A DNA stretch of 64,000 bases, taken from the NCBI GenBank assembly GCA_963844855.1, contig CAWJQP010000001.1, positions 1 to 64,000 of the forward strand. Direction: 5' to 3'. A program made the position numbers and the translations under genes. The notes below the pieces were generated by a model. The model did no database searches and was not told where the DNA came from. It was given only the letters and a program-made list of their open reading frames with translations. Source of the DNA: DASQDN01 sp963844855 (GTDB lineage: Bacteria; Acidobacteriota; Terriglobia; Bryobacterales; Bryobacteraceae). Below, piece after piece: positions 10,435 to 19,107 of this stretch; the first letter of the stretch is position 1; each line of letters starts with the position of its first letter.

Positions 10435-11238
10435 ATGGACGACGATGGCGACCTCGGCCGGGAGCTGGACGACCTGATGCGGTCGCTGGAACCCCTCCAT
10501 GGGTATTCAGTTGCCCGGCGATGGTACGTTCCTTCGCGATTTGCAGGGGCCTTGATCCTCTCGCTGGTGTTGGCGGTTCGTGGTTGGGGACAGCCCACGG
10601 ACCAGCCCCCGGGTGTCGACCAGACGCGAGGTGGTTCGGCGCCCTCGAGTACGCCAACGCAAGAAAGCAGTTGGAAACCTACGCCGAACGACGACCAACC
10701 GTACGTGCCACTCGCTCTGAAGCAGAAGGCATATTTGTTCGGATGGCGTTCGATTGCCCCATCGGCATGGATCAAATCGGGCGTTGCCGCCGGACTTGCA
10801 CAGCTGCGCGATTCGCCGGAGGAATGGGACCAGGGCACAAAAGGATACGGCATCCGATACGGGCACCGAATGTTGAACCGGGGCGTGGAGAGCGGCATCG
10901 GCTTCGGCGTAGCGGCCTTGCTGCATCAGGACGGGCGCTATTTCCGCAAGCCGAGCGCCGGATTCGGTAGGCGCGTGCTGCACTCGGTATCACAGACCTT
11001 CGTGACCCATACCGACAACGGAGGAAGAACGTTTTCGGCGTGGCGGGTCGGCGGGAACTACGGGGCGCAGTTCGTCTCGAACGCCTGGAGGCCGGAGAGC
11101 GAGAGGAACGTGGGCGACACCATGCTGCGCGGCACGCTCTCCCTGGGCTACGATGCGGCATCGAACCTTTTTAAAGAGTTTTGGCCGGATATCCGGCGCA
11201 AGATCAAATCCCCGAATCGGCGCGAAACACACGAGTGA
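10435..11238 (+). CDS. Conserved acidobacterial exported protein of unknown function
   Basis: A 267-residue protein starting at ATG 10435, with AAGGGGGA just upstream. Residues about 35-55 (FAGALILSLVLAVRGWG) form a membrane segment or late signal peptide, and a Pro/Thr-rich linker follows. The rest has features I recall from uncharacterised acidobacterial proteins: FGVAALLHQDGRYFRKPSAG, VSQTFVTHTDNGGRTFSAWR, the asparagine-rich FVSNAWRPESERN, and the ending SLGYDAASNLFKEFWPDIRR. The glycine and aromatic spacing could suit an outer-membrane or periplasmic fold, but I cannot assign a function. The first 35 residues before the hydrophobic stretch are charged, so the true start may lie further in. 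Confidence 0.7.
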   Translation: MDDDGDLGRELDDLMRSLEPLHGYSVARRWYVPSRFAGALILSLVLAVRGWGQPTDQPPGVDQTRGGSAPSSTPTQESSWKPTPNDDQPYVPLALKQKAYLFGWRSIAPSAWIKSGVAAGLAQLRDSPEEWDQGTKGYGIRYGHRMLNRGVESGIGFGVAALLHQDGRYFRKPSAGFGRRVLHSVSQTFVTHTDNGGRTFSAWRVGGNYGAQFVSNAWRPESERNVGDTMLRGTLSLGYDAASNLFKEFWPDIRRKIKSPNRRETHE

Positions 11239-11485
11239 AGATCGCTGTATTGGCAAGCGATGCCGAGCGCGCGCGATAAGGTGGAGGGGGCTGGACCGCG
11301 CCAATATCGCCGGGGTTTTCTCTTCCGGACGCGATTGCCGTCTCCTACACGCGCGAGGGCCTCGCTTTGTTGAAACGTAAGGACTTACTATTTTCAAACC
11401 TGCAAACTCACTAACTTTTGCGTAATTTGCGAGAGCGTTTAGGTGTATCTCAAAACCATATGGTTTCTGGACGCTCTACAGGCTT

Positions 11486-12125
11486 TCACGTCGGTGCTCC
11501 ATCCCGTCGTCGAGCGATATCACTTGGCTTCGACTGTGCTTGCTCCGGGCTCATGTAGCTAACCGTGCCCGCAATGATCCCTCCCGTGGCGTCACCATCG
11601 CCCGCAACCGTGCGTGTCGCTTCATCCACTGCGATCGGCTCGGTCTGGACCACCCTTGCGAGCCCGAAATCCAGCAACTTGACCGTCCCGCTCTCCGCAA
11701 CCATGATGTTGCCGGGCTTGAGATCGCAGTGAACGATGCCGGCCTTGTGAGCGGTGGAAAGCGCATCGGCAATCTGAATGGCCCAGCGCAGGGCATCGCC
11801 CAGCTGCAAGCCGCGTCTGGGTATCAGTTGCTCGAGGGTCTTACCTTGCACATACTCGAGGACGAGCGCGTGGGTACCGCCAACGGGTAGGATGTCATGG
11901 ATTGAAACAATGTTCGGGTGGTTCAGTGCGGAAGCAGCCCGCGCCTCCTGCACAAACCTCTGCCGCCCTTTCAGGGTCACCCAGTTTGTCCGCGCGAATC
12001 AGCTTTAGCGCGACGTCCCGGCCCAGCCGTGTGTCGCGGGCTCTGTAGACCTCGCCCATGCCTCCGCTGCCGACGAGGCCGACAACGTTATAAGGTCCGA
12101 CGGATTCTCCGTTTGCGGAGCATAG
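11486..12125 (-). pseudogene. Ser/Thr protein kinase, N-terminal part, frameshifted and truncated
   Basis: On the minus strand the kinase fold begins with GPYNVVGLVGSGGMGEVYRA (glycine loop) and DVALKLIRADK (ATP-binding lysine). An extra G in GAAAGGGCGG near 11970 shifts the frame to RQRFVQEARAASALNHPNIV. The catalytic loop HCDLKPGNIM, DFGLARVV and TVSYMSPEQAQSK follow. The sequence then stops at 11486, just after the activation segment, so the rest of the C-lobe and any sensor domain are missing. No start codon could be set, because a TGA precedes the first readable residues near 12125. Such Hanks-type kinases are numerous in Acidobacteriota. Confidence 0.8.
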
Positions 12126-12507
12126 TTGTCGCTTAGTCGGTCAGTGTATCTCAGTTTTTGCTGCACCGATGATTGGGTGATCGGAGAATGGGCTTTCGCA
12201 CGGATCGCCTGCGGGGAACAAACACGGCGCACAACATCCATTTAGGATTTGGGCGGAGATTCTCGGTTACCGTCAAATGAGTCAACGGACTTGGTACTAA
12301 TGTTCAGGTGCGGCAGAGGTGGACACACTGCCCCTGTTCTGTTTAACTTACCTGCCCCGCCGGTTTAACGCTGTGGCTCGTTTTGTTTAACGAAGACTCC
12401 ATTCCGTTGTCGCGCACGCCGGCGGGACAATAACGTACGTGCGAGTGCAGTGTTATTCAGGCGCGAAGGCGGACGAACGCCCATGTGGTCATCCATAATG
12501 ATCGTGA
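12126..12507. other. Intergenic stretch, nothing recognised
   Basis: No gene, tRNA or clear repeat was seen. The motif tgtttaac occurs twice within 60 nt (near 12338 and 12384), close to a segment reading gaggtggacacactg that resembles insertion-sequence ends. I could not identify an element. Confidence 0.3.
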
Positions 12508-12978
12508 CTATTGCTTCTCCAGAACTTCTACTTCGTGAAACTTTTCACCTTTTTCATTCACACCGTCCACGGTGTTGGTCATCGTTCTGCCGTCTTGGGA
12601 TACAACAGACCGTACGGTAACGGTCACTTTCCCGTTTTGCTTGACCGTAACATCGTTTCGGTGATCACCAACACGCTTAACGGCAATGGTCATCGGAGGA
12701 CCGTTCGGCACCTGAACCGAGTGATCTTTTCCATCCCAAGCCATGCTCGTACCCTCGGGTCCACCTTGCATGATCGGCTTCCCTGCCCCATCAACGCCGG
12801 TCACAGTGCGCCTAACCTTCTCCCCTTCAGCCTCGAACTTCACCGTCATGCTCTGAGCGACAGGCATCGGGCTCGCCTTTGATTTTGCGGTATTCAACTT
12901 CCACGTGCCAAGGAACGGGTTGTCGGCTGCGACAAGAGCAGTCGAAATCACGAAAAGTGCTATTGGCAGAAATCGCAT
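12508..12978 (-). CDS. Small secreted protein of unknown function
   Basis: A 156-residue protein with a clear Sec signal peptide (MRFLPIALFVISTALVAA, cleavage probably before DNPF). The mature part begins NPFLGTWKLNTAKSKASP, a pattern common among small uncharacterised acidobacterial exported proteins, and then consists mainly of alternating beta strands (MTVKFEAEGEKVRRTVTGVD and similar), suggesting a lipocalin-like or other small barrel. Start ATG 12978 has GAGGAGG 5 nt upstream. It is intact and stands alone. Confidence 0.85.
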   Translation of the reverse strand: MRFLPIALFVISTALVAADNPFLGTWKLNTAKSKASPMPVAQSMTVKFEAEGEKVRRTVTGVDGAGKPIMQGGPEGTSMAWDGKDHSVQVPNGPPMTIAVKRVGDHRNDVTVKQNGKVTVTVRSVVSQDGRTMTNTVDGVNEKGEKFHEVEVLEKQ

Positions 12979-13180
12979 CAGGCCTCCTCGAGACTGAGCA
13001 GTTTATCTGAAAGCGGCACGGATAGCAAAATAACTTCTGCACTGTAGCGCTACAGAAAGTGCTTTAAACGGAATGACCACTACGGTTCACCTCTGGTCCT
13101 GACCATGAGTGGTATTAAGCTTAACGTTCAGGATGTCTGTCGATTCGGATACTTGGAAATCTCGTTACGCACTGTAATAG

Positions 13181-13540
13181 AAAAGGATCAAGCTTCTTGA
13201 ACGTTTTCAAGAGCGTGCTCATCAGTATCTTCCTTTCGTCCCTGGTCTCACCGAGTCCGTCGATTGGCTGGCGATAATGCAGCACCATGGAGCTCCAACT
13301 CGCAAGATTTACTTTGTCGCAATCCGGGCACGACGGAAGGTCAGGAAGATAAGATCCGGCTCTCGCAGAAGAAATACTTCACGCTCGTCGAACAGGCCCC
13401 TTTGATCTCAGGCGTCCTTGAAGACAGCGGCAATTGCCCACCCGAATCGCTTGCACGAGCGAATGGTTATGCAGCAGGGACTTTTTCTTTGCAACCTGTC
13501 AATCGGCAGTCCTTTCGACATTGTTCTCCTATGGATGCTC
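13181..13540 (+). pseudogene. FRG-domain protein (copy 2), internal deletion and frameshift
   Basis: The reading KLLERFQERAHQYLPFVPGL then ESVDWLAIMQHHGAPTR (13190-13295) is the central FRG block. In intact proteins R-L-L-D-W/F-T should follow, but here the sequence departs at RKIYFV. The C-terminal FRG block reappears in another frame as HPNRLHERMVMQQGLFLCNL near 13440-13505. The segment between is too short and unrelated, so part of the domain has been lost. The conserved residues differ from those in the first FRG remnant at 2871-3688 (a different FRG subfamily), so this is not a duplicate of it. Confidence 0.65.
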
Positions 13541-13559
13541 ATCCGTTCTTCGCCGGAAG

Positions 13560-13876
13560 CTCGTGTCCGTCGCATTACCCGTTCTGATATAGCTGTCCTC
13601 ATCCATCACCCCGCCCAACGTTCCGAGGTTGATCAAGCTGTAGAAGCTTGTAATAAGACGGACGCGAAGACAACCGTTGAAGCTTGTCAATGGATAAAGT
13701 CTTTGGAGGAAAAGAATCTGATCACATTACTGTTCTCCGGACACACACCAGTTGCGGTGATAGAGGCTCCCTCACAATTTGACTTGGCATTCACTAATCC
13801 GCTTTACAAAGTGCGGCTGCTGGAAAACGGGAAAGTAGGGTACATCGCATCCAGCTACCTTCAGAGCAGAAAATGA
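13560..13876 (+). other. Open frame of unknown identity after the FRG remnant
   Basis: The frame that carries the FRG C-terminal block stays open for about 100 more residues: SDIAVLIHHPAQRSEVDQAV, then WIKSLEEKNLITLLFSGHTP and a C-terminus LYKVRLLENGKVGYIASSYL that resembles an SH3-like strand pattern. It has no start of its own that I trust. It may be the surviving end of another gene fused to the FRG remnant by deletion. I do not recognise the family. Confidence 0.4.
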
Positions 13877-13886
13877 GCGTCGCTCC

Positions 13887-14186
13887 TTACCGAGAGTGCG
13901 TCTGCCGATGACGCAGCAAATTGTACAGAGCGTCCTGCTTATTACGTTCCGCTACCGCGTGAATAGATTGTGCCTCTTGCCATTTTTCTAACGGGCACCC
14001 AATCAAGCCGGCTTCTGCGCTAACAGCCTCGATCGTTGCATTTGCAAAAGCAATCTTAAGAGATTCACATTCACGACAATCCATAGGCAGGGCGGTATCA
14101 CAACGATTCTCATGTCTCAGGTTCATTTGGGAATTCACGGCAGCATCCATGGCCACGTCACAAACAATGGGCACCGTGAATGACAC
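13887..14186 (-). CDS. Small hypothetical protein with a C-x-x-C motif
   Basis: A 99-residue open frame. The part from the methionine before DCRECESLKIAFANATIEAV looks most protein-like: an amphipathic helix follows the C-x-x-C pair, and the C-terminus (SIHAVAERNKQDALYNLLRH) is another helix. Short proteins of this helical build are frequent in Acidobacteriota without known function. The start could be the first ATG (14186) or the internal one before DCREC. It may be real but is unsupported by neighbours. Confidence 0.4.
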   Translation of the reverse strand: MSFTVPIVCDVAMDAAVNSQMNLRHENRCDTALPMDCRECESLKIAFANATIEAVSAEAGLIGCPLEKWQEAQSIHAVAERNKQDALYNLLRHRQTHSR

Positions 14187-14289
14187 ACCTGTGGGCGCGG
14201 GCGTGGCTGACAGTATTGCGTGAATATGTCAAGATGGCCGCAAAGTCCGCCGTGGCGCGTTCGTTGGACTGCAGGTCTGACGCTTACGC

Positions 14290-14622
14290 TTATGACACCA
14301 CCGTACCGTCGCTCTGAATATAGGGCAAGAATTCGCTTGGGAAATCGCTTTTAAGCATATGGCGAACGATGCAGCGAGTAAGCGCAAGCCACTTGAATAC
14401 CTGCTGGATGTCCATTTCTTCGTCAGCGGAAAGGGTTAGCTCGCCCGAGTCGAGCACGGCGTGCGCGATGCGGACGCGTAGCGGGCGGAGGTAATCGTCA
14501 ATGATTCGGGTGAACTTCTTTCCTCGTGCCTCTGACACAAAGATGCTCGCAAGCGTAATTTCGTCCCAATCTCTGCCGACGTCGTTGTGTCCAAAAACTC
14601 GATCTGATAGAAACCACAGCAA
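14290..14622 (-). other. Truncated open frame, possibly HEPN-like
   Basis: The frame reads DEITLASIFVSEARGKKFTR, then IIDDYLRPLRVRIAHAVLDS and MDIQQVFKWLALTRCIVRHM. It is strongly helical and contains R-x4-H (R-VRIA-H), the spacing seen in HEPN ribonuclease folds. It has no ATG; the listed start is TTG, and the frame stays open upstream into the transposase at 14673, so the N-terminus was probably removed by that insertion. The family is not recognised with certainty. Confidence 0.4.
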
Positions 14623-14672
14623 CGTTGACGAATCCGTCCGTGACGGACCTGAGGAGATAATGACCTCCGGAG

Positions 14673-15752
14673 ATGCGAAACGTTGTCAATCCTTTCCGGT
14701 TCGTAGTGATTGCGGTCGCCGGATGGATGAACCAGAAGCAACAGCATGCGATCGACTACCTACGCGAAGAGAATCGAGTCTTGAAAGAGCAGCTTGGCAA
14801 TCGTCGGCTTCGTTTTACCAATGATCAGCGTCGCCGCCTGGCAGCCAAAGCCAAACTTGTCGGCCGTCGGGTGCTGAACGAGATTGCCGACCTCGTGACG
14901 CCGGACACACTGCTGGCTTGGCACCGCAAACTCATCGCGAAGAAGTATGATGGCAGTGCCAAGCGTGGACCGGGTCGGCCACGCACCGCCAACGAAATCG
15001 AGGACTTCGTTGTCCGCATGGCTCAAGAGAATCGCGATTGGGGATACCGGAGGATTCTCGGTGCAATGTCCAACCTTGGTTACAGCCTCGCTCGCGGCAC
15101 CATAGCCAACATTTTGAAGAAGCACGGGATCGAACCAGCGCCGGATCGGCTTCGGAAAACTACTTGGAAAGAGTTCTTGAGCCGGCATTGGGAACTGATT
15201 GTCGCCGCCGATTTCTTCACGGTCGAGGTGTGGACTTCACGAGGCTTGCAGCGGTACATCGCGCTGTTCTTCATCGAGCTGTCAACACGCCGGGTCGAGG
15301 TGGCCGGGATTGCCAATGTGGCGAATGGCCTCTGGATGAGCCAAATTGCACGGAACATCAGCGACACTGTCGATGGACTTGTCAAAGGAAAGCGCTACCT
15401 CATCCATGATCGAGACCCGTTGTTTACCGCCGAGTTCCTGAGTATCCTTGCGGACTCGGGCGTGAAATCGGTGAAATTACCGCCCCGGTCTCCTAATCTG
15501 AACGCGTACGCGGAGCGATTTGTTCGGACGATAAAGGAGTCGTGTCTGGACAGAATGATCCTGTTCGGTGAAGATGCATTGCGAAAATGCATCCAAGAAT
15601 TTACGGCACATTATCATTTTGAACGCCATCACCAAGGACTCGGCAACCGCCTGATCCTGCGCGATTCGGCGCACGTCGAAAGCAACGGCGAGATTCGGCG
15701 ACGCGAGCGGCTCGGCGGGATGCTCAACTACTACTATCGTGACGCCGCGTAG
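14673..15752 (+). CDS. Integrase-core (DDE/rve) transposase
   Basis: A 359-residue transposase that appears intact. An N-terminal helix-turn-helix and leucine-rich segment (HAIDYLREENRVLKEQLG) precedes a second helical DNA-binding part (WHRKLIAKKYDGSAKRGPGR). The rve catalytic domain has its acidic residues in ELIVAADFFTVEVW, LIHDRDPLFTAEFL and NAYAERFVRTIKESCLDR. Its ending resembles single-ORF integrase-core transposases common in Acidobacteriota and Planctomycetes. ATG 14727 is an alternative start. I found no convincing terminal inverted repeats, so the element limits are unknown. Together with the truncated frame at 14290 it suggests insertion into that gene. Confidence 0.85.
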   Translation: MRNVVNPFRFVVIAVAGWMNQKQQHAIDYLREENRVLKEQLGNRRLRFTNDQRRRLAAKAKLVGRRVLNEIADLVTPDTLLAWHRKLIAKKYDGSAKRGPGRPRTANEIEDFVVRMAQENRDWGYRRILGAMSNLGYSLARGTIANILKKHGIEPAPDRLRKTTWKEFLSRHWELIVAADFFTVEVWTSRGLQRYIALFFIELSTRRVEVAGIANVANGLWMSQIARNISDTVDGLVKGKRYLIHDRDPLFTAEFLSILADSGVKSVKLPPRSPNLNAYAERFVRTIKESCLDRMILFGEDALRKCIQEFTAHYHFERHHQGLGNRLILRDSAHVESNGEIRRRERLGGMLNYYYRDAA

Positions 15753-16473
15753 AGTTCAGTGGCTCCCCTTTGCTCTGCACGAATGTGTTGAGTGCGCTCG
15801 GAATCCCGTACGCGTGAGAGTGGCTTGTATCCGCGGAAGCGATCAACGTGGATATGAGATGTCGTTTGTCTTGCCAGCAGAACGTGCTCTTGTGCATGCA
15901 AGTCCGTCGTTTTGGAGTGTTAATTAACGCCCCTCACGCGGTTCGATCGGATATTTGGACGGTACGCGGTCGAGCCTTCGAATCAGTCCGCACCGAAGTG
16001 TGTGCTCCGGTGCTTCATACCGCCGAGGGTAGTCTCCGGGCGCAATCCGATACGCCATGATGTAACGGCCCTTTGTGCCGACGCGGACATTCATTGACTT
16101 GGACAACCTCTCGTCATGCAGTCGCCGGCATTAACGGGCATTCTTCAGCGTTCCAGATGGCAATTGCCCTTTGCTTGGTGCGCCGTCCAGAAGCGTGAGC
16201 ACGGCCTTGCAAGCAGATTGAATGTGAATCGGCTGCTCAACTGTCTGTCGAGTTTCCATGCTTCAGCCTGCTGTCCAGGGCAACGGCTGCGCTTGAACCA
16301 CCGCGCCCGGCACTCGCCTGCGTTCTGCTTTGTCGGTTCCTCCAGCAGGTTTCTCAACAATCAGAAACCTGGGCGCTGGCACCTCCAACAAAGCTCTCCG
16401 GCTGCGTTTGGGAGCGGGGCCGCTTGCTTTTCGGTTGCCCCCGCACAGAGGGCATCAGAAAAGGAGAACTCGA
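15753..16473. other. 720-bp stretch upstream of ssb, no clear gene
   Basis: Short frames occur on both strands. A minus-strand frame at 15924-16106 (VRVGTKGRYIMAYRIAPGDY) has a protein-like composition but no support. Just before ssb, GCGGGG at 16414-16419 can pair with CCCCGC at 16439-16444 across a 19-nt loop, a possible leader hairpin. No transposon end was identified after the transposase. Confidence 0.3.
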
Positions 16474-16845
16474 ATGTATACGTTGAATCAGCTCACCATC
16501 ATCGGCTTCACTGGCAATGACGCCGAAGCTCATTACACTCCGAACGGCACACTGGTCGTAAGCCTTTCGGTCGCCACCAAAGAATCCTGGAAAGATGCAG
16601 ATGGAAACTGGCAGAGCCGCACGGACTGGCATCGGGTCGTGACCTTCGGCAAATTGGCCGAATACACGCGGACTTTAATGAAAGGCTCTTACGTCATGGT
16701 GCAAGGAGCGGTACGCACCCGGGAATATGAACGCGACAGCATTAAACACCGAGTTACAGAGCTACGCGCCGACTCGATCGGAAAGCTCGATCGCGCTGAA
16801 CGTCGAGCCGAGAGTGACGGTGACCCTGAACCGAACCCAGCGTGA
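16474..16845 (+). CDS. ssb: Single-stranded DNA-binding protein
   Basis: A 123-residue SSB with one OB fold: LNQLTIIGFTGNDAEAHYTP, then GTLVVSLSVATKESWKDADG, NWQSRTDWHRVVTFGKLAEY and TLMKGSYVMVQGAVRTREYE. It binds single-stranded DNA during replication and repair. Start ATG 16474 is preceded by AAAAGGAGA. The C-terminal tail is very short (RRAESDGDPEPNPA) and lacks the D-D-I/L-P-F tip through which chromosomal SSBs recruit partners. That is typical of plasmid- or element-borne SSBs and fits the adjacent repA remnant. It appears intact. Confidence 0.9.
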   Translation: MYTLNQLTIIGFTGNDAEAHYTPNGTLVVSLSVATKESWKDADGNWQSRTDWHRVVTFGKLAEYTRTLMKGSYVMVQGAVRTREYERDSIKHRVTELRADSIGKLDRAERRAESDGDPEPNPA

Positions 16846-17312
16846 GCCTTGTCCTTCCGGGCTCGGCGACGCCAGCCGAGTCCGGATCCTTGCATGGTCC
16901 AACTCGGAATATGAGTTCCTCCATCAACGATTGGAGACGTTTCACGAACGGCTCGAGCATGTGTATTCCCAGGCTGAGATGCCAACGATGCCCGCTACCT
17001 CTCCGAGTAGCAACTCCTCAATAACCTGCTACATTTTCGGGCCATATGGGTATCAGCGCCGCCGGAAGCAAGTGCATGCGCGCTAGCAATCTTGCCCCGA
17101 AACCCTGCCGACACGGTTAAACTCCAATAACGCCAGCCAGTGCCGGACCGGACCGGACGATTGTTCCGCGCGGCCGCAGGTACTGCACCGGAGTCGATCG
17201 GCGCCGAACCCGGGCATCGACTCTCCGAGTGTGAAAATCCTGTGGATGGCGTTTTCAGCCGGTTTTCTGGAAGTCTCAGAATCGACTCGGAATAACCGCG
17301 GATTCGAAATGA

Positions 17313-17346
17313 CCGTGGATTATTTCGCGTGCGGAATAATCCACGG
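17313..17346. repeat. 34-bp near-perfect palindrome
   Basis: The left arm CCGTGGATTATT (17313-17324) is exactly complementary to the right arm AATAATCCACGG (17335-17346). Inside, CGC pairs with GCG across a two-base centre, leaving one mismatch in 16 pairs. A related half-site CCGCGGATT lies 17 bp upstream at 17296. It could be a binding site for an initiator, partition or recombination protein, or an origin hairpin; the sequence alone does not decide. Confidence 0.85.
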
Positions 17347-17417
17347 GACTTGAGGGGCGCGTTTTGCCGGGCGTGGAACGGGATTTTGAGGGCGCTTCGT
17401 CGGGACTTCGGGGGCGC
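17345..17417 (+). repeat. Three iteron-like direct repeats
   Basis: Imperfect 16-bp repeats occur at 17345-17360 (gggacttgaggggcgc), 17380-17395 (gggattttgagggcgc) and 17402-17417 (gggacttcgggggcgc). Start-to-start spacings are 35 and 22 bp; the second is about two helical turns, as in plasmid iterons. They begin at the end of the 34-bp palindrome and are followed directly by an AT-rich run. Three copies is a small number, so an origin role is inference. Confidence 0.6.
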
Positions 17418-17915
17418 TGTCTATATATACCTGTACTACCTGACGACAAGACCAGTAATAGGCGGGCGCAAATTTGTGGAAATGTGGAAAACTCCCCTGA
17501 ACCGAACCGCCGCCTCACGGCAGGGAAAAGGCCAGAGCGGCGCGGAGACGCTCAGAGCCCTGCGAGAGGACAAGACCTTTATCATTGATCGATCGAAGGC
17601 GGAAAGCATTGATATAGGTCCTATCAATTCTACGAGTCAGGCGAGCCTTCGAATCGGTCGATCTCGGCTATTAAGTGCTCTCCGACATGGAGGATGAAGA
17701 CAATGGACTCGGCGTGCAAAGTCGTCGCCGAGCTTTGGAGGAAGGATCACCTTGAAGATGAGTTTCAGTGTAGCGGGTGGCCGGGCAACCAGCAGCTCTT
17801 AGAAGGCGCGCCCCTAAAGTCCCGTGCTGGGGCACACCTCGCCGGTGCGCCACCAGACAGGGGCGAATTTCGCCGGGATCTTCAGCGGCCGATACGTCGC
17901 CGCTTCAGCTGTCGA

Positions 17916-18801
17916 CTAGCCTGCCGGTGCGATGGCAGTTGCCCGGTTAACGATGAGGCTCAGTTCGTCCGCAGACAGGCGTGCCGGACACCCCGGCCAT
18001 ATTCCGTGAATTGCGTGAGAGCCATTCCTCGAGCTTTTCGCGGAACCGCCGCGGTCTTGCATACTCGGTGTTGCCAAGCTGCGCCGCCAGACCGCGAGAC
18101 CCGAAAATCGGTATTGCCTCCTCGCCTTTCGCTGAAAAGCACCGGTACGACAGCCACATGAACAGGTCCAGGATCGCCGGCGACGATGACAGCACGCGCA
18201 CCGCGTCGAGGTCGATCGGGATCGGGTGAGCCACGATTTCCTGGTAGAACTCGTCGCTCAGCACGATTACATTCTCGAATCCGGACGACTGCGTCGGGTC
18301 CGACGTGTCACGGGCATACCAGATGGTGGCTTCACGCAGGAAGTTGAATCGGGAGCGATGAACCACCTTTGCCCCTTGGTTCACTGTGTCCGTGCCGAAG
18401 AAGATCGTCGCTCCGAAGATCCGCTCGAAAGCGGCGACCAGCCTCTTGTATTCCTTGCCTCCTTTGTGCATTCCGAAAGTTTCGAGCATTTCCGACGCAC
18501 TCCGGAACCGAATCACCTGACTCTTCTGCTGCACTGCCAGCGTTGCGAGAAAGATTGGGACGATCCGGTCCTGGCCAAACGGGACACCGAATTCCGGGTG
18601 ACCTGTGATTTGGAGAACGAAGTTGCCCGTTTCGGCGTTCGTAGATGAGCTGCCCTTGTGGCAGCGGCCGGACCGGAAGACCACACAAGACGAAAGGCCG
18701 CGAGCTAAAGCACAAGTTCTGCTTCCCCTGTTCCCGGTTGCTCCGAACCAGCTCGATTCCTTCGACCTCCCGGAGCTTTCGCTTCGATATGACAAGATCC
18801 G
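17916..18801 (-). pseudogene. repA: Plasmid replication initiator RepA (RepA_C family), frameshifted
   Basis: The N-terminal part is readable as NLCFSSRPFVLCGLPVRPLP with YERRNG (about 18650-18730). After a shift near 18620 the main body continues: FVLQITGHPEFGVPFGQDRI, then KEYKRLVAAFERIFGATIFF, IVLSDEFYQEIVAHPIPIDL and IPIFGSRGLAAQLGNTEYAR. A second shift near 18020 is needed for the ending IHGIWPGCPARLSADELSLI, stop TAG at 17916. This matches plasmid-encoded RepA proteins of alphaproteobacterial and acidobacterial plasmids, which start replication at iteron-bearing origins. At least two indels make it non-functional as read. The exact start is unclear. Confidence 0.8.
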
Positions 18802-19107
18802 GCTGGGTCCTTTTCAGGACCGCACCTGCGGATTCCAGACCTCGTTTTTGTCGTGTACCAGACTGGCATACACCTCCAAAAAGTGTACGTTCCAACGCTC
18901 ACCTCGCGTGAACACCGGAACTGATCCGGCGCCCCAAGTTGAGCGAAGGAACCGAGCGGCCACAGAGGTCGCCGGGTGCCTTCTGAGCTCGTTACTGCGT
19001 TTACTGCGATAACGAGCTTTTCTCACAATTAGGCCGAAAAACCATGCATGCCGATGATCAGGATGAACACCATTGATGCATAAATTGGAGACAAACAACT
19101 CCCATGC
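18802..19107. other. Short gap between the repA remnant and the tRNA fragment
   Basis: No supportable gene. Minus-strand frames crossing this part and the tRNA fragment give a reading like the well-known spurious products made by translating tRNA genes backwards. Confidence 0.4.

Larger units (their letters stand above)
16846..17915. other. 1-kb non-coding stretch between ssb and the repA remnant
   Basis: No protein gene is supportable here. The segment from about 17225 to 17640 carries the palindrome and direct repeats annotated separately, an AT run (ctatatatac at 17420), and sequences close to DnaA boxes such as TGTGGATGG at 17241 and CGTGGATTA within the palindrome. An imperfect palindrome attgatataggtcctatcaa lies at 17608-17627. 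Open frames across it overlap on both strands and look like chance readings. Confidence 0.45.

Noticed and set aside
17329..17697. Open frames across the repeat region
   Set aside because: They overlap on both strands, include the palindrome and iterons, and have no recognisable motif.
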